Assembly (NCBI RefSeq): GCF_030936135.1
Contig: NC_082594.1
Location: 19,898,879 to 19,962,878, forward strand
Source: Gavia stellata
Lineage: Eukaryota > Chordata > Aves > Gaviiformes > Gaviidae
Length of the DNA: 64,000 nt
Direction of reading: 5' to 3'
The notes under the pieces were generated by a model, which did no database searches, was not told where the DNA came from, and saw only the letters and a program-made list of their open reading frames with translations. Position 1 is the stretch's first letter. Every line of letters begins with the position of its first letter. The position numbers and the translations under genes are program-made. Shown here piece after piece: positions 37,536-51,191 of the stretch.

Positions 37536-40188
37536 CCGTGATGTTTCCCTGCATGGAGGCTGCCTGCAGGCGGGGGTCCGGCAGGGCTCCCTGGCAGGTC
37601 AGGGGTGCCTCAGTGCAGAGGGGGGACCCAGCCGTCGCACCGGGTCCCTTCCTGGCTTACATTTCATCACCTGAAACACGGCATTACGTATTCTTGGCAA
37701 GAGTCATAGCTTGGCTTGAAGAAGTATTTGATAAGATCCATAAAGCTAAACAAGGATTACTGCTCTATAAGAAAGTGTTGAACATCAAGTATGCCCCACT
37801 TTCTATGATCTAAACCACGTTAATTATCTGAGCGCGATTCATAACATATCTGGAGCCAACTATTTCTATCTACTTATAGATAACGTTAAATGAGATACTG
37901 TTTTGATTTTGCTGAGCCAGACAAGAGATAATACCCCCAGGAAACAGTTTAAGTTTGTGAAAAATGAAAAGGACAGTGTAGGTTGCTAAGTGATAATGAT
38001 TCTCAAAACATAAATACTTACACAAAGGAAGTGATTAATTCAGGACATTCTTTACATATCACCTCTATAATCTTTTCAGCTGTAGCCCATTATGTACCTT
38101 TATCTCACAGCATACTCTCTTTATTTGTCTCACAATCAATTCTTTTAATCTGTGGGGCTTTTTCAAACTTGCATCTCTAATTTACCCAGCCTTCTGCCTG
38201 CTGCAGCCATCCTCACTCTGGAATAACACCCACAGACCCGTTGCACACAGGACCAGACACATTTGACACCAAAGAAAGGTTTCAAAGAGTGGTTTCATGT
38301 ACCACTGTCTGTTCGAGACGGGTGGCTGAACCACGTCTCCATTTGCCATCATCTATTGGGGAATTAGTGGTGCAGAATCTAGCTCCTGCAAACATGGCAT
38401 CTATCTGTTCTTTATTAACACCTGCTGCAGCATGGCCACATTTTGCCCTTTGCCTTAGATGAAGACCTTGGAGATGAGAGGCTGTAAACCCAAGCTGGCA
38501 AAAATTATGTTTGCAGGGTGATGGAGAGTGTTGTCACTAATTTAAATATGACTGCTGTTTATACCGTGTAACTTGCAGTGACCAAGGAACAGCATTCAGA
38601 TCTTGCACGGGAATACCTCCCCCAGCCCCAAAATGCCAAATCTTTGCTCACGAAAATGGTGACAAGCACAGGAGCTCCACAACTCCTTGGCTGCCATTAC
38701 CGCTTGACCTCAAACAGTGGCCTAAAGGTTTGCCAGTTCTTGGAGAACTGCAATCACATAATTTTTTTTTATGACAATGTTGTCATTTGAGTGTCTTATT
38801 TACTGCTTTCCCTGTAAGGTGCTGCATCCTGAAGCAGAAACCTCCTGCAAGGAATGAGGTCGACCGGCCCATAGCGTCCCCCAGCTCCCACCCTGGCTGT
38901 TGGGGTTGACTGGCTCTTCCTTGCTCACTGCTGCCTTTAAACTGATACGAATCCACTACTTTCACCAAGGCTTCTTTCAATACTGACTCCCATCATATCC
39001 CTAAGGAAGCATTGAGATGACTCTCCACAAAATCAGGAAAGTGCAGTAAAACCTGCCAGTACCTCTTTGCACTCTGCCTGTTTTTAGAGATCTTTCTTTT
39101 CTGATGTTTCAGTGGCCTTTTGCCACTAGTTGTACAGCCATGTCCTGCTCTGGAGCCGTTGCCCTCTTCTGTTCCCTCATCTGTCACAGCCTCAGTGTTG
39201 ACAGTGATCCCTCCCGACAGGCTCCCTGGTTATTTCAACACAGCAGTGTTTATGTTGGGATGGACTGTACTGTTCAGTCCTTCCTCTGAGTGCTCCTTCC
39301 ACACTCCCTGCACCTTCACAGCATTTGTTCCCTTATGACTAGTGTTATTGGCCTACATTCTTGTATCTTGACTTTATTTCCCATTTCCTTCATGACTTCC
39401 CCTTTCTAAAAGGTGTGAGTATCCACTCTTGGTGATTTCTTCATTACTTTGTGCAATGGTGATGTCTCAGCAGCCCTGGCTTATTCATACCTTTCTGTGA
39501 ATGATTTTATTTTATTGCTTGCATAGCTTTACCATGTTTGCTTAAATCTTTCTGCGATGCCCACCACCACTCTATCTTGGATTGCTTCCTTGAATATTTA
39601 TCCTGTGGTTTACAGTGAGCTTTTTTTTTCTTCTTCTAATCACCTGAAATGGTCCCAAAATACCTCTTTGGAAAGCACCTTCTCAGAGCTAGCCTTTACT
39701 TATTGTGATCAAGTGTCACCCCACCTTTTTCTTGGTCTTCCTCTTGGTCTCTTTGTTAGATAAACTAATTGTTGGCTGCATGAACATTGGGTGTATGCTT
39801 ATATTAAGCATTAGGCAATGTTGTATATTTTAATTGTTTTTAATTTGCATGTTTGTAGAGATGAAGGATTTCTGATTTGTACTAACTATATCTGCGTCAT
39901 CTCCAAGAACTCGAAGACCTTTGCAACTGCTCGAAATAGCTTGTTCAGTTGCTTAACTTACACTTGAGAAGACTTTAAAAAAATCTAAGCTGTGGATCAA
40001 ACTCTCTTGATGCTTTTATTTTCACCTAGGATGAGCTTCGTACAATCTTATAAAAGCTTGAAGAGTATTTTTTAATCTATTTCATAAGCAGTGAGCCCAA
40101 GAATGTAGATAACTATGTGAAGATGGTCTCCATGCCCCTAAAAAGGAAAAAAGCTCATGACCAACCAAATGGACAGTTAAAATAACTG

Positions 40189-40929
40189 TCAGCCAAAATC
40201 ATGGGCTTTAGAAGGCGGAGGTGGGGAAGTACGAGCAGCAGGTGATAAATCTGCTTGGTTTATCGCTGTCTTAGGGTGACAGGGGTTCAGTCCCCAGTCA
40301 GGCTTTTCTACCTTGCCACACTCAGGGCTGAGACTGTGGGTTGAGTAAGCAACCTCTGCCGAGGCGTCACCCTCAGCTCCGGCTCCTGTGCAGCCCTCGT
40401 AGCAGTTCCCTTTGCCATCTCCAACCCACTTCCCCTGGGAAGGCAGATGACCCAGATGGCCGACGGCCTCCACTGAGAGCTGCACCAGGGGGAAAAACGG
40501 CAATGCAAAGATGCTCTTGAGCAGTGAGCGGGCAGCTGAAAAATTAGGGAGACTGTAAGGAACCTGAAACAGGCATAGATTAAAAAAAAAAAAAAAGAAA
40601 AGATGGGGTAGTAGGGCAGGAACTGTATAGGGCCACAAATGCAACAAAAGGGCTGCCAGGAGAAAGCACACTATGTATGAACAAATGGCAGAAAGAAACC
40701 ATGAGAGTGGGCCAGGACCATTGCCCGTCTTCCTGGCAGTGAAGGGAGATGCTGAAATGGATGTGAGGATGACCCAGTGCAGCTTCCCTCCGTCCCAGGC
40801 TGTGCTCGGGGTGTTACTCAGCCCTGTGCTATCATCTGCTGTGCTGCCTATTAGATTATTGCCAAAGGTGAAAATGAACTGTCGTAAAAGTCTCCCTAAT
40901 AAATCTGCCTTAATTAAATCAGCTTGCAA
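40189..40929 (-). other. Open frame of 246 codons, coding status unproven
   Basis: The longest open frame in the window outside the connexin gene and not overlapping a recognised repeat or the CpG island. I recognise no domain. Residues 80-125 are hydrophobic, partly because a 15-A tract on the + strand reads as a phenylalanine run. An open frame of this length is roughly what chance could give once in 64 kb, so protein coding is not supported. It may be conserved non-coding or repeat-derived sequence. Confidence 0.2.
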
Positions 40930-43689
40930 TTTAGTTGTGGAGACTATACTTTCTCCACCCAGCTACTGTGGTTTTCCCAGGTATGCGAATTGGGGATTTT
41001 GACCAAGGATGGAGTTTGTGTGACTGTAGAACGAGAAAAAGACTCACAAAAGCAGAAGCATGTATTAAGCGTTTCGTAATTTCCTCACAAAAGGAATAAA
41101 AAAGAAGAACAGGTGTCACAGATTTGCTAAAAATAGTTTTCTCCAGGGGAAACTGTAGGATATACCACAAAAAACACGTGAAAATAATAGTTCAAGTAAC
41201 AAGAAGAGTAAGGAGTCCCTGAGAAAACCATGTTTGGTAAGACAGTATTTGCAGAGCAGGCCTGGAAACCAGCAAAAATGTATCTCATGGCTGGAGAATA
41301 TAAAGGAAGACTATAAAGTGAGAGCTGGAGGGAACTGGGGCTCAGAGAAGCTGCAGCAGTTAAGTGTGATAAAGCGAGGGCAGTGCACCGCAGCCTGGTA
41401 CGTCCATCACACATGCTGCCTGCAGTGGGGTCTCTGCCGCTCAGGGAGGACATAGGAGTTAGAAAAGGCAACTTACGGGAGCCGGGGGGGTGGAAAAGCT
41501 GCCCTGGGAGCCTGAAAAGGGGACATAATGTCTCCCACTACGGGGGTCACCAGGGTCCTGCTTCTACCACCCTGCGCCTTGTAGCTCCAAATATAAAAAA
41601 ACCCTGTGGTATAAAAGGACCTTCTGCCAAAACTTTGTTTTAAGGCTCACAGAGCAGTTGATCACCAATGATCTCAGCAGGCACTGAGCCGACAGATGAA
41701 TACTGAGTCAGTCGTAAAACAAGGAGCAGCTTCATCTTGGAACGTATCATGAGATTAAATCGCAGAAGCCAAACATCACTGTCAATAAAGAGGATTAGGA
41801 AAAGGCTGCATTTGGCTCTCCAACGCCAGCAGCACACAGTGCTCTCCCAGAAGGAACGCGAGTCAGAGGAGTTGCTGCCAATGGGCAGCAGGGCTGTGCC
41901 TGGGGAACTGCAGTGTGCTGCTGGGGAATGACCAAAACAGGCTCTTGAGATGTCAACCATGATCAAGCAGGGTCCAGATGGCCAGAGGCTGGCATTTGGA
42001 TCCCATCTATTAAGCAAAAAAAAATAAATCAGTAGTTGTCACAAACTCAGGTTGCCCGAAGAGGCTGGAGTGGGAGATTGGTACATCTGGGTAGCAATTA
42101 ATCCACATGGGTAGTTTTGAAATTAAAGATGATCCTCTGAGCAGCTGAGAAACATCAATAATAAAGAAAAGGGTCATCAGAAGAGACTAATGTGGAAACA
42201 GAGGTGGATGGTAAATGGTGAATGGACAATTCAAAGGAAGGTTTAAAAAAAGGGAAAAAGAAGATACACAATGAAGTGTAATGTAAAACCATATGGCTAC
42301 ATGAGCTTGGAAATCATGCAGAGGATCATATATTAAAAAAGGGCTGGAATATACAAGGTCTTGCTTCCCTCAGAGAAACTTCTTGAGGAAATGTACCCAA
42401 GGAGGAGTTACGAGAAGCAACCAGAGTAACACAGGTCCAGTGCCATCATTGAGAATAAGCTCACTGAGTGTTACCAAAAGTAAGAAACAGCTATGGACTT
42501 AATGATAAATAAAACAGTCTTCCCATGGTAGCTGAGCTTTATTCAGTTCTGGTCTTTGTGCTTTCTTACTATAAACAAGGTGATCATGTATTGTTCTAGA
42601 AGTCTCTCAACACTGCCTTAATTAGGCAGCTTCCAAATTATGTCTGTTGTTTATGCCATATTACTCATAAATCATGACCATGGTCATATTCAGGCCTTTC
42701 TTGTAGGATCTAACATCCAGTGGTGATCACCTCTGCCTTTTAATTATGATAATACAGGTTTCTGAGCCTTTGATACGACCACCTGAAGAAGGTGCTACAA
42801 CTACACACATCTTGGCAAAAGAGCCATATGCTGCTGATGAGTATTTGTCTCATGGCAAGTTCTCAAGCTTTCCTCATGCTGAAGTAATGCCATGAGATAG
42901 GTGGCAGCTGGTGGTAACCTGCATTAGGGAAAATCAGAAAAGCTGCATCAGGGATCATGAAACAGAGAGCCTGGACCAGCATAGCGCTAGGGCAGGGGGA
43001 CCTCACTTAGCTTTTGCAGGTAAATTATCTTGGAAGGAAAAAAATGATTTTACAGGTGAATAGTCCAAGCTTGTTAGCCTGGAAGACAGGTGAATGAGGA
43101 CGAACTATTAACATCTGTTTCTAGCTACGCAACAGGCTGTGGCTGGGCTTCCTACGAGCTGGACTAGGCAGACTGGCCTATTGAAACATCACAACCAAAA
43201 CTCCTTTGCTACAGAAACATGGCAGCAAGCTGGGCAGGATGCCGACACAGCCCCATCGGGCATAAGAAACGGAGCAAAACCCAGGACTGTGGGCAAGGTT
43301 ACCCACATTGCCTATTTACTGACCTGCACCAGCACGGCCAGGAGCTGGGCGTCAGAGGAAGGTCCATTCAAGAAACTCATCCACAGGTTACAGGGGAGGA
43401 GGCAGCTGGAAATTACACTTTCTTTTGCTCTGCATATGCATGGGGACGGGATTGCTAACAGGATAGACGTGGCAATAATTACCTGAGGATACTGTCAGTG
43501 ACCACTGTCTGGACAGTTGTCACGGCAAGTTTCATGGCAGTAAGTGTGGTGAGTTGGTAGGGCAGCGCTCTCCCAAGGTAGCAGTCTTCAGAGGAGTCTG
43601 GACTGTAATTTTAATAAAAGACTTGAAACCAAAGGCTATATGCAGACACAGTAAGCATTGTTCATACAGTGTACCGGGGCAATACTAAC

Positions 43690-44330
43690 AAAAACGTACC
43701 TCACCTCACTGAGGTTCCAATTAAATAAGATTGCATTAATCCCTATCTAATGGTTTTCTTTATAATAAACTATTCGGATACTAAGATCAGATTAAAACAT
43801 AAACTCAGGTTATAATTTAATGCAATACGTTTTTATTTGTCGTAATATAAATAATATGTGCATCTTGTTAGAAAATTTATATTTTATGTTTTTCTTTGCT
43901 CTCAAAGCCTTATTTTTAATATCTTTTGTTTTGCAAATGACAGTTTAGAGAAGTATGATGTTGTCTCTTTCAGCAACTGAAGCTATATTCAAACTTTAAA
44001 AATTGATCAGAGTTCTGTAATTACCCTTTACTATGCACTGATGCAGATTTTGATAGGGGGGAGATAATGTTTGCAATTAACTTTTCTTCTTAAAAAAGGA
44101 AAACCAAAAGCATATGCAAGAAACGTTTCTGGTTTACAGAATTATACAATGCGACTTCATGCTACTCCATAAACTTCTGTACAATACGGATGGGGCACAG
44201 GCACTGCCCATTTGGTTAAATTGCCTGGTTATGCAATTCCCTATTTCCACTACCCTGTATGTTTGAAATGACACAATTACATCTTTCCATTACTACATGG
44301 GTTTGAAATTACGCTGCTGAGTAATATCAG
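43690..44330. other. AT-rich block with many TAAT/ATTA cores
   Basis: Roughly 640 bp of AT-rich sequence with repeated AATTAAA, TTAATCC, TAATATAAATAATA and similar cores. It resembles the composition of conserved non-coding elements bound by homeodomain factors. No repeat family was recognised and conservation could not be tested. Confidence 0.3.
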
Positions 44331-45212
44331 AAAATCTGTTTTTGTGGTCTTAAGGTGCTCTGGAACGTGGAAAGCTCTGCACTTCTTGGTCTGCCGCCTT
44401 TGTATTATAGTGGTAATTCTGATAATTTGTTTTTAACTGCACAGAAATACTTTCTATATTACTACTAAGAACTCAGTAGACAGATTGCACTCCATCAACT
44501 TTTTAAGTAGAGCTTAAAAAGAAAATACAAGCTCCAGAGCAACACAGCTGAGCCTAAAGCTGACCGGTAGCTTTGCTATACAAGTGCTGCTGCTGCTACA
44601 TACAGGAGCAATGCACACGTTATGAACTCGCCTGTGCTACGTGGAAATTGCCACGGTGTTCACTGAGGCAGCTGCTGGAGTGAAGCACAAGGCAATGGTA
44701 AACCATTTCCACTGGTAGTGCCAGTTTTAATTTACGTATAAATGATTATTGGGCAAGACAAGGAAAAAAACACATTAAAAAAAAAAAAGATTTCTCTTTC
44801 AGAAGAACCAGTTACATCAAGGCAGTGCCCGGGAACTCCTGGCTAAATGACAACCTCATTTCTTCAGTAATATCAGAGTGACAGCGAGGATTTTCCAGCC
44901 TCATCACTTTCTCCCTGGGCTGCAAGAAAATGCCTCCATTGTATTCCTTAGGAGTATTATGTGTTAAAGCCAACCAAGAACAAGCAACTGTGGATTCACA
45001 TGGGAAGTATGTACCATTACAATATTGGAAAAAACAGTGCAAGACCTGATGTTAAAATCTAAACACATCATGAATGTAAAGGAAGGCCTTCACAATGTTT
45101 TAAATTACAGAGGCTTTTTAATGTTTTCTGTTGGAAAATATCTCCGTTTGTTGTGCCAACACAGAGGTGTTGCACCCTTATGGAGGCCTTGGGCAGTATG
45201 TTAATACTGTAA

Positions 45213-45340
45213 CAGAATCACAGAATCACTAAGGTTGGAAAAGACCTGTAAGATCGTCAAGTCCAACCATCAACTAACACCACCATGCCCATTAAACCAT
45301 CTCCCACAATGCCTCGTCCACACGTTCCTAGAAGCCATCA
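45213..45340 (-). mobile_element. CR1 3'-tail fragment
   Basis: The + strand begins CAGAATCACAGAATCACT, followed by AAGGTTGGAAAAGACCTGTA and AGTCCAACCATCAACTAACA and a CCATGCCCATTAAACCAT stretch. This is the reverse of a standard CR1 3' end including its ATTCTGTG-type octamers, so the element points left. Only about 130 bp remain. Confidence 0.9.
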
Positions 45341-48236
45341 TCTAGGCTTAAGCTTAACAGATCAAACATCCAATTTAGGGTGAGTTTACAGCTCTATTTT
45401 ATAGAATAATTTCAAAAAGTAAGTTCAGCTTCTGCATAAAGCTTTCCTATATCCACATGCAAGTATGGGCTCTTGACCTTTCCATGTTAGACTACATTTT
45501 ACTCAGAGATAAAGGAAAACAAATTTCTGGATGATTCTGCATCTTATACATCTCCACTTCTTGCAAATACAGGTCTGAAATCCAAGTAGCTGGAAGAAGT
45601 CTACAAAGCCACGTGTTAAAATCTTCATTTCACACTCACGTTCAAGAAGAAATCTCATGCATGCGAAGTGCCATTTTATTCCAAGCATCCCTCCATTTCA
45701 GCACTTGGTGAAGGGCAATCCATCCTCGCTGAAGGAACAAAAATCATCAGAGAGAGGAGGGGAAATGCTGAGGGATGTGCAGCTCCGTGGAGCATTTCTT
45801 TGAATATACTTTAAGAAAATAAGTCATGCTGTTTTCTAGCAAACCAGAAAACAAGCAGTTTGATGTATTTCAAAAGTCCACTCAGTTTTGTGGAATCAGT
45901 GCCCTAACCAACTCCCTCCGTGAAATTCTCTCTGCTCCCATAGGAGTGGTGCAAGCTTCTCCTCACAGCCAGGAGGACGTTGGAGCAATTTTTTATGAGC
46001 TGTACATGTGTGTATATATATATAAAGAACTGCTAGTCCAGCTGCATTTTTTCATGGCTTCACTTGTTGCTGGCTTGCAGTCGGAGCCAGCTGAAACCAT
46101 CCTCGGAGCGTTTCACAACCACGTATTAGCATGTGCAAACCGGAGCTTTGGAGCAAATTCTGGGGGTCAAACATTCAAGGTTGCCCTGTTTTGCCTCCAA
46201 AGGGCACTCTAGCATCTTTCTTCCCCAATTCTTATGAAACTATTGATATGACAGCATTTGCTATTTAAATTGCTAGTTTCTTTTCTGACCTCCCATTTAT
46301 AAAAGAAGCAAGAGGTCTATGTAGCCACGGCTCTGTGCCTTATGCATCGCACACAGCAGTGGAGGATGCGGGTACTCACTCTTCCCAATGGATAGCTTTG
46401 TACGGACATAGCAGTGAGGAATCAGCCTTTGCTACTGGTGTGCTCCCAGCACATGCTGTAAGAAATATTTAAGTCTTTGTGAGTATTAAGATATGCAGCT
46501 AAATCTTGCCATTTGAATATTGCTTTTGTATGATTAAATGTATACATTCAAATGAATACACCAGATTTAAGCTCCTGTCTCTCTGCTACTCCTTACTATA
46601 AAAATTAGTATTTATCATTATTCATATATGAATATTAGCTTGTATTTGATGGTCAGATGACTCTTCCAAATTAAAGTTGTACAATAAAAGAAAAAACTCA
46701 GAGGGGAGAAGAAATTTCTACCTGAAAAATGAACTATAAGAAATATCAGTCAATGAGTAACTCTAAGTGGTGTGCTCTAAGCTCCATCGCCAATGAAGTC
46801 TGAATAACACACTGAAGGGGGGAATACCATTCCAGTTAGATAATATGGCAATCAGAAAATACTCACATTTTAACTTTCAAACTATTATCATGTCTCAACA
46901 GAAGAGTAACTAAGGAATAGGGAAAGTAAATTCACACGGCTGCTTTGCAAGCTGCAACCTGCTTCCATTACACTCAGAGATCAGGGAACAGAGATACTGG
47001 ACTTCCCTCAGTGAAGCAGATGAGTATCTCCCTGCATCTGCTCTTTCTTCCTCATCTTACACATGATAGGTGGTTTGATTTCCAATAGCATTAAATCAAA
47101 GGCTTTGGTATGAACACATTGGACTCTGCTTCCAATAAGCAGCAGTAAATAATAGTAAAGTACACATAATAAGGAAAACAATAAAGATCAAATCGGTAAA
47201 ACAGAGAAAAACACAGTGCAACAAAAATAGGGATTTAGAAAATTCTATAGGTGTAACTTGATTAAAAATAATACATGATTTTAAAATATGCAATTGTGTA
47301 GAAAAGAAACCACAAGATAAATCCTTCCAAAATATCTCATAGTTTACCATAAAATAGTTGCTTGAACATTCAAGCAACTATTGCTGCTTCGGCTGACAAT
47401 AAAACAAAATAAATATTTGACCATATCCGCGGTAGTTCTGCAACTCTATAGAACTGCTGGTGTTAACTCCGGAAGTCCTCATAAAATACCAGGTGCAATG
47501 TATCCCAAGAAGTCTATTGCATTTGAGGGAAAAAAGTAATGGGATAGAAGGAGTAAGACAAATTTGAAGAAAATAATTAAACAAATTAATTCAACAGAAT
47601 TGGGATTTGTATCTTACGAGCAGTTCAGCTCTGACAAGTTGCTTCCCAGAAGGGATTCTTCACTGTCCTGATAGCAAATCTATTAGCAGTTCTGTCCAAA
47701 CTATCAGCTAAGTACCCTGGAAGAGGTTAGTGATAGACTGTTATGAGAAGCCAAGAACCAAGAGGCAGACGTAAAGAAAAAAAGTGAAGAGGGAGAGAAA
47801 ATAGGAGAGAGAGATAGGGGAACCCTCTCTTCCTGGCAAACCCTGCTCCTGCCAGCAGCCCCCAGCAGTGGAGATGCTGGACAAGGTGAATACAGCATTC
47901 ATCCATCACCAGGAGAGGTGGCCTCTGGAGACCAACAACATGGGATATTTGGTAGCTCAGACTTTTCTGTAAGGGATTCTTTGTATGTGAAAAGTTGTGC
48001 CAATTTAATGATATTATGTTAATCTTTCCAGGAAAATGCATGGAAAAACCTGAATGGCAGATTTATTTACATCCATTCACACCATCCTAAATTTCATTCA
48101 CGGTTTAGGTTAAGAAGTTCTCAATATATGTGACAATTTGAAGTAATCTATAAACATTCTTTGGAGTTAATTTACCTAAACCAGAGCAACATTTCAGATA
48201 CAAAATAGGCCAAAATCAAACTAAACTTGGAATGAT
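45341..48236. other. Intergenic sequence upstream of CR1 copy
   Basis: No gene recognised. It contains a short (TA)n run near 46013 and the near-perfect palindrome at 47353-47382. Confidence 0.5.
47353..47382. repeat. 30-bp near-perfect palindrome (14-bp arms, 2-bp spacer)
   Basis: AATAGTTGCTTGAA at 47353-47366 is followed by CA and then its exact reverse complement at 47369-47382. Fourteen-base arms without a mismatch are far beyond chance for a 64-kb window. It could extrude as a hairpin or form a symmetrical protein site. No known element was recognised. Confidence 0.9.
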
Positions 48237-48800
48237 GCTAACACAGGCTGGGAAGGAGCTCAGGAGGCCTCTGCTCCAACCTCCTGCTCATGGCAGGCTC
48301 AGCTCTGAGGTCAGACCAGGCTCTTGAGGGCTTCATCCAGTCAGGAGTTTAAAACCTCTGAGGATGGAGACTGCATCCACCTCTGTGGACAACCTGTGCC
48401 TCTGCCTCACTGTCCTCACGGGGGAAAGAGTGTATCTTTACATCCAGGCTGAAACTGTTGTGTTTCAGCTCACGTCCGTCATCTCTATCTTCCCACCTGG
48501 CCCCACTTCGGAGAGCCTGTCTCCGTCTCATCAGTGACTTCCCTGTAGGCACTGGGGGCTGCTGGTAGGTCCCCCTGAGGCTGTCTCTGCTCCAGACTGC
48601 ACAAGCCCAGCTCCCCCAGCCTCTTCTTGCAGGACCAGTGCTCCAGCCTCACCATCTCAGGGGCCTCCCCTACCATTTGTTCAATGTCTTTCTTGTACCA
48701 GGGAGCCCCAAGCTAGGTGAGGATTCAGACACAGTCTGATGACTGACGAGCAAAGGGGATTAATTGTGAACAGGATACAGGTCCCTGGGATGAGGACAGC
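48237..48800 (-). mobile_element. CR1 LINE 3' fragment, older subfamily
   Basis: Reverse-oriented CR1: the + strand starts at the tail with CAGGAGGCCTCTGCTCCAAC and CTCAGCTCTGAGGTCAGACC. Read on the minus strand it then encodes the C-terminal ORF2 remnants (EMVRLEHWSCKKRLGELGL, CSLEQRQPQGDL). Stops and deletions are frequent. Beyond about 48700 only scattered CR1 similarity remains (GACACAGTCTGATGACTGAC, GCAAAGGGGATTAAT). Confidence 0.85.
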
Positions 48801-51191
48801 CCATCTCATTCCTTTAGCTACCTTTTCCTAATTCTTCCCAGTTGTTGTTGCATTTACCAACTAATAATTTGGTGTGCTTCAACTCCTAAGCAACTGTCAG
48901 CTAAAATAAATTTTTTGTCAAGCATCTCCCCCGCAACTTGCAGCTGTAAACCTGGGTGGGAACTGGTGCTCCAAGGCAAACTTTGCTGTATGTCAGACCC
49001 TGCGAAGGAGCTGCTCACTGCACAGAAGTGCTCTGGCACTCTCCGGAGTTATTTTCCCCCCACGGAAAGCCATTCCCTCACAGCAGGGTCCCGTGTCTGC
49101 AGCAGGTGGCTGCCAACACATGAACCGTAGAAGAGTGCACGTTATTTCTTGTCTATTTACTCCCACTGACTTCCACAAATTATTTTACCAGGGCACTGGT
49201 TTCTAAAGACATATTATGTAGTGCTACCACTAGACTATCACACTGGAGCACAAAAGTTAATACCTTCCTCATTAAAATATTTTATTCATAAGCAAATAAT
49301 AAAGATGGAGGCAAACATTTGATGACACAATCAAGTTTTAAAGTATCTCAGAATAAACAGAAGCAATGCGAGCTAATTAGTTATGACAATGTCATATGCT
49401 CATAGAAAAACAGGTCTAATCTTGAAAGTAACTGGAACCTTCTATGGCCTTGTCTGAAATACAAAAACATATACAAAGTGAGGAAATCAGCCCCATAATT
49501 AATTTACTATTGCTTAATAAGGCATCAGGAGTGAGGATTGACCTCCCCAACTTCAGATGTCTGAATGCAGGTTAAGCCAGTCGCTGCAGCAATAAAAAGC
49601 AATAGAAGAAACCTGACAATTTTAAGTCTATATTGGGATAAAATAAATTAAGCTTAAAAATTTTGCTTTCTCTCCAATGATTATAAAAGAGCACAGGACA
49701 ACCTCAGCATTATGCCTCCCACCCTATGTTTCACATCCAGAGATGTGTTCTTGGCCCAGCACTTATGTCAAGCAATACAATTTATCTTAGGTCTCTTTTA
49801 CTGTGACCCAAGCAGAAAGTGGTATTGATATGTTCACACAGACATTTCTGCTGTTCAGCTCAAAATGGCAACTAATTAATTTTCAGTAACTTGTTTATGT
49901 GCTGCACCCTCTGTAAAAAACAACATCTGAAATGCCCCTGAGCTGAGCATTAGCAAAATGACAGCTGAAGACTTCTGCATCTGTGCTGTGACTGAAGCTA
50001 CATGACCAGTTAGCACAAATTCAGAAATGCTTAACTCAAGCAGCATGGGTGCAATGCACTGTTTCAAGTTATTCTTACTATCTGCATAACAATGCTGCCC
50101 CAAGGTTCCAGCTAAGATCAAAGTTCAACTATATTACAGGGTACATACATCCATAATAACACTTTGTCTGCTGTGGACCAAAACACGCCACTGCAGCGAC
50201 TGAGGATATTACTACTTCCAGGTGTATACTGCGTCCTTGTATGTGGAGGAGATGTTGTGTTTCCTGTAGGAAGGGCAGCAGTAAAGCATAAATGCTACAT
50301 CTAATCCACTACATCTTTCCCTCTGTGGGGGAGCAAATTAGCAGATACCTGGGGTCCCTTCAGCTATAGCTGTTAAATTCAGTACAGCTGAGTCCTAAAG
50401 AAGCACTCCTTGCTTTAGGTAAGGTACAAAATAGACATGGCAACAGAGAAGTGAACTGGCTTCCCAAGATCACTCAGTCAGTCATTGAGTAGCCTGGGAG
50501 AAAGTCCAGACCACTACACCATACTGTCTCCCAAACTAGCTATTAAACCAAATTCTCTTATTTCTCACAGACAAGTCTTAAAATGGGGCATATATTTATG
50601 CAGCAATGCCAATGGCCAGCATCAAACACCTGAGTTAAGCTGGGGGCAAAGCCATGGGGTATCAAATGCATGGTCTTAAAGCCCAAGCAGGTCTCTGGTA
50701 AATCTTACAGAACCAGGGGTAGGGGGAATTCTGCTCTTTTTACTCACACTTAGATCATCACACAGATACAGAAGTGCCAAAGGGAGGGAAAGGAGCAGTA
50801 ATTCTTTCCCCCACATTGTGGAACAGTTACAGAGCTAAGTTGAAGTGACCCTTACTGCTGTTGAGGTCTCGGCTCACCAGCCAGTGAATCTACTCGTTGC
50901 TCAACCCAGCCTTCTCCTATCTACAGTCAGTGCTTTACAAATTAACCTCGCTGTCACAGTGATTGGCGGGTGAGGGCTTATTTTCTCCAGTGACAAACAG
51001 CTGATGTTTGCCTATTTCAGATCCCTGCATAAGCAAATACTGTTCAAATGCTGAATTCCTAAGCAAGCTGAAAAATGCATTATTTAAAACATGATTATGT
51101 CCAGCATTGCACAATATGAATATTGCTAAAGCTGCTTAATGCTTACACATCTAATGCATATACAATAATTTGATAAATGTTAACTGAACTT
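48801..51191. other. Sequence downstream of CRYL1, nothing recognised
   Basis: No coding exon or repeat recognised. An AATAAA on the minus strand at 49281-49286 could serve a longer CRYL1 3' UTR. Confidence 0.45.

Larger units (their letters stand above)
37536..45212. other. Intergenic sequence, no gene recognised
   Basis: It contains a 246-codon open frame on the minus strand (listed separately), a 15-A run at 40582-40596 and an AT-rich block at about 43690-44330. No splice-flanked coding segment with a known family was seen. Confidence 0.5.

Noticed and set aside
40582-40596. 15-A run as the tail of a retrocopy
   Set aside because: No processed-gene sequence, target-site duplication or polyadenylation signal is visible next to it.
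42674-42687. 14-bp perfect palindrome ATGACCATGGTCAT
   Set aside because: Seven-base arms are expected several times by chance in 64 kb.
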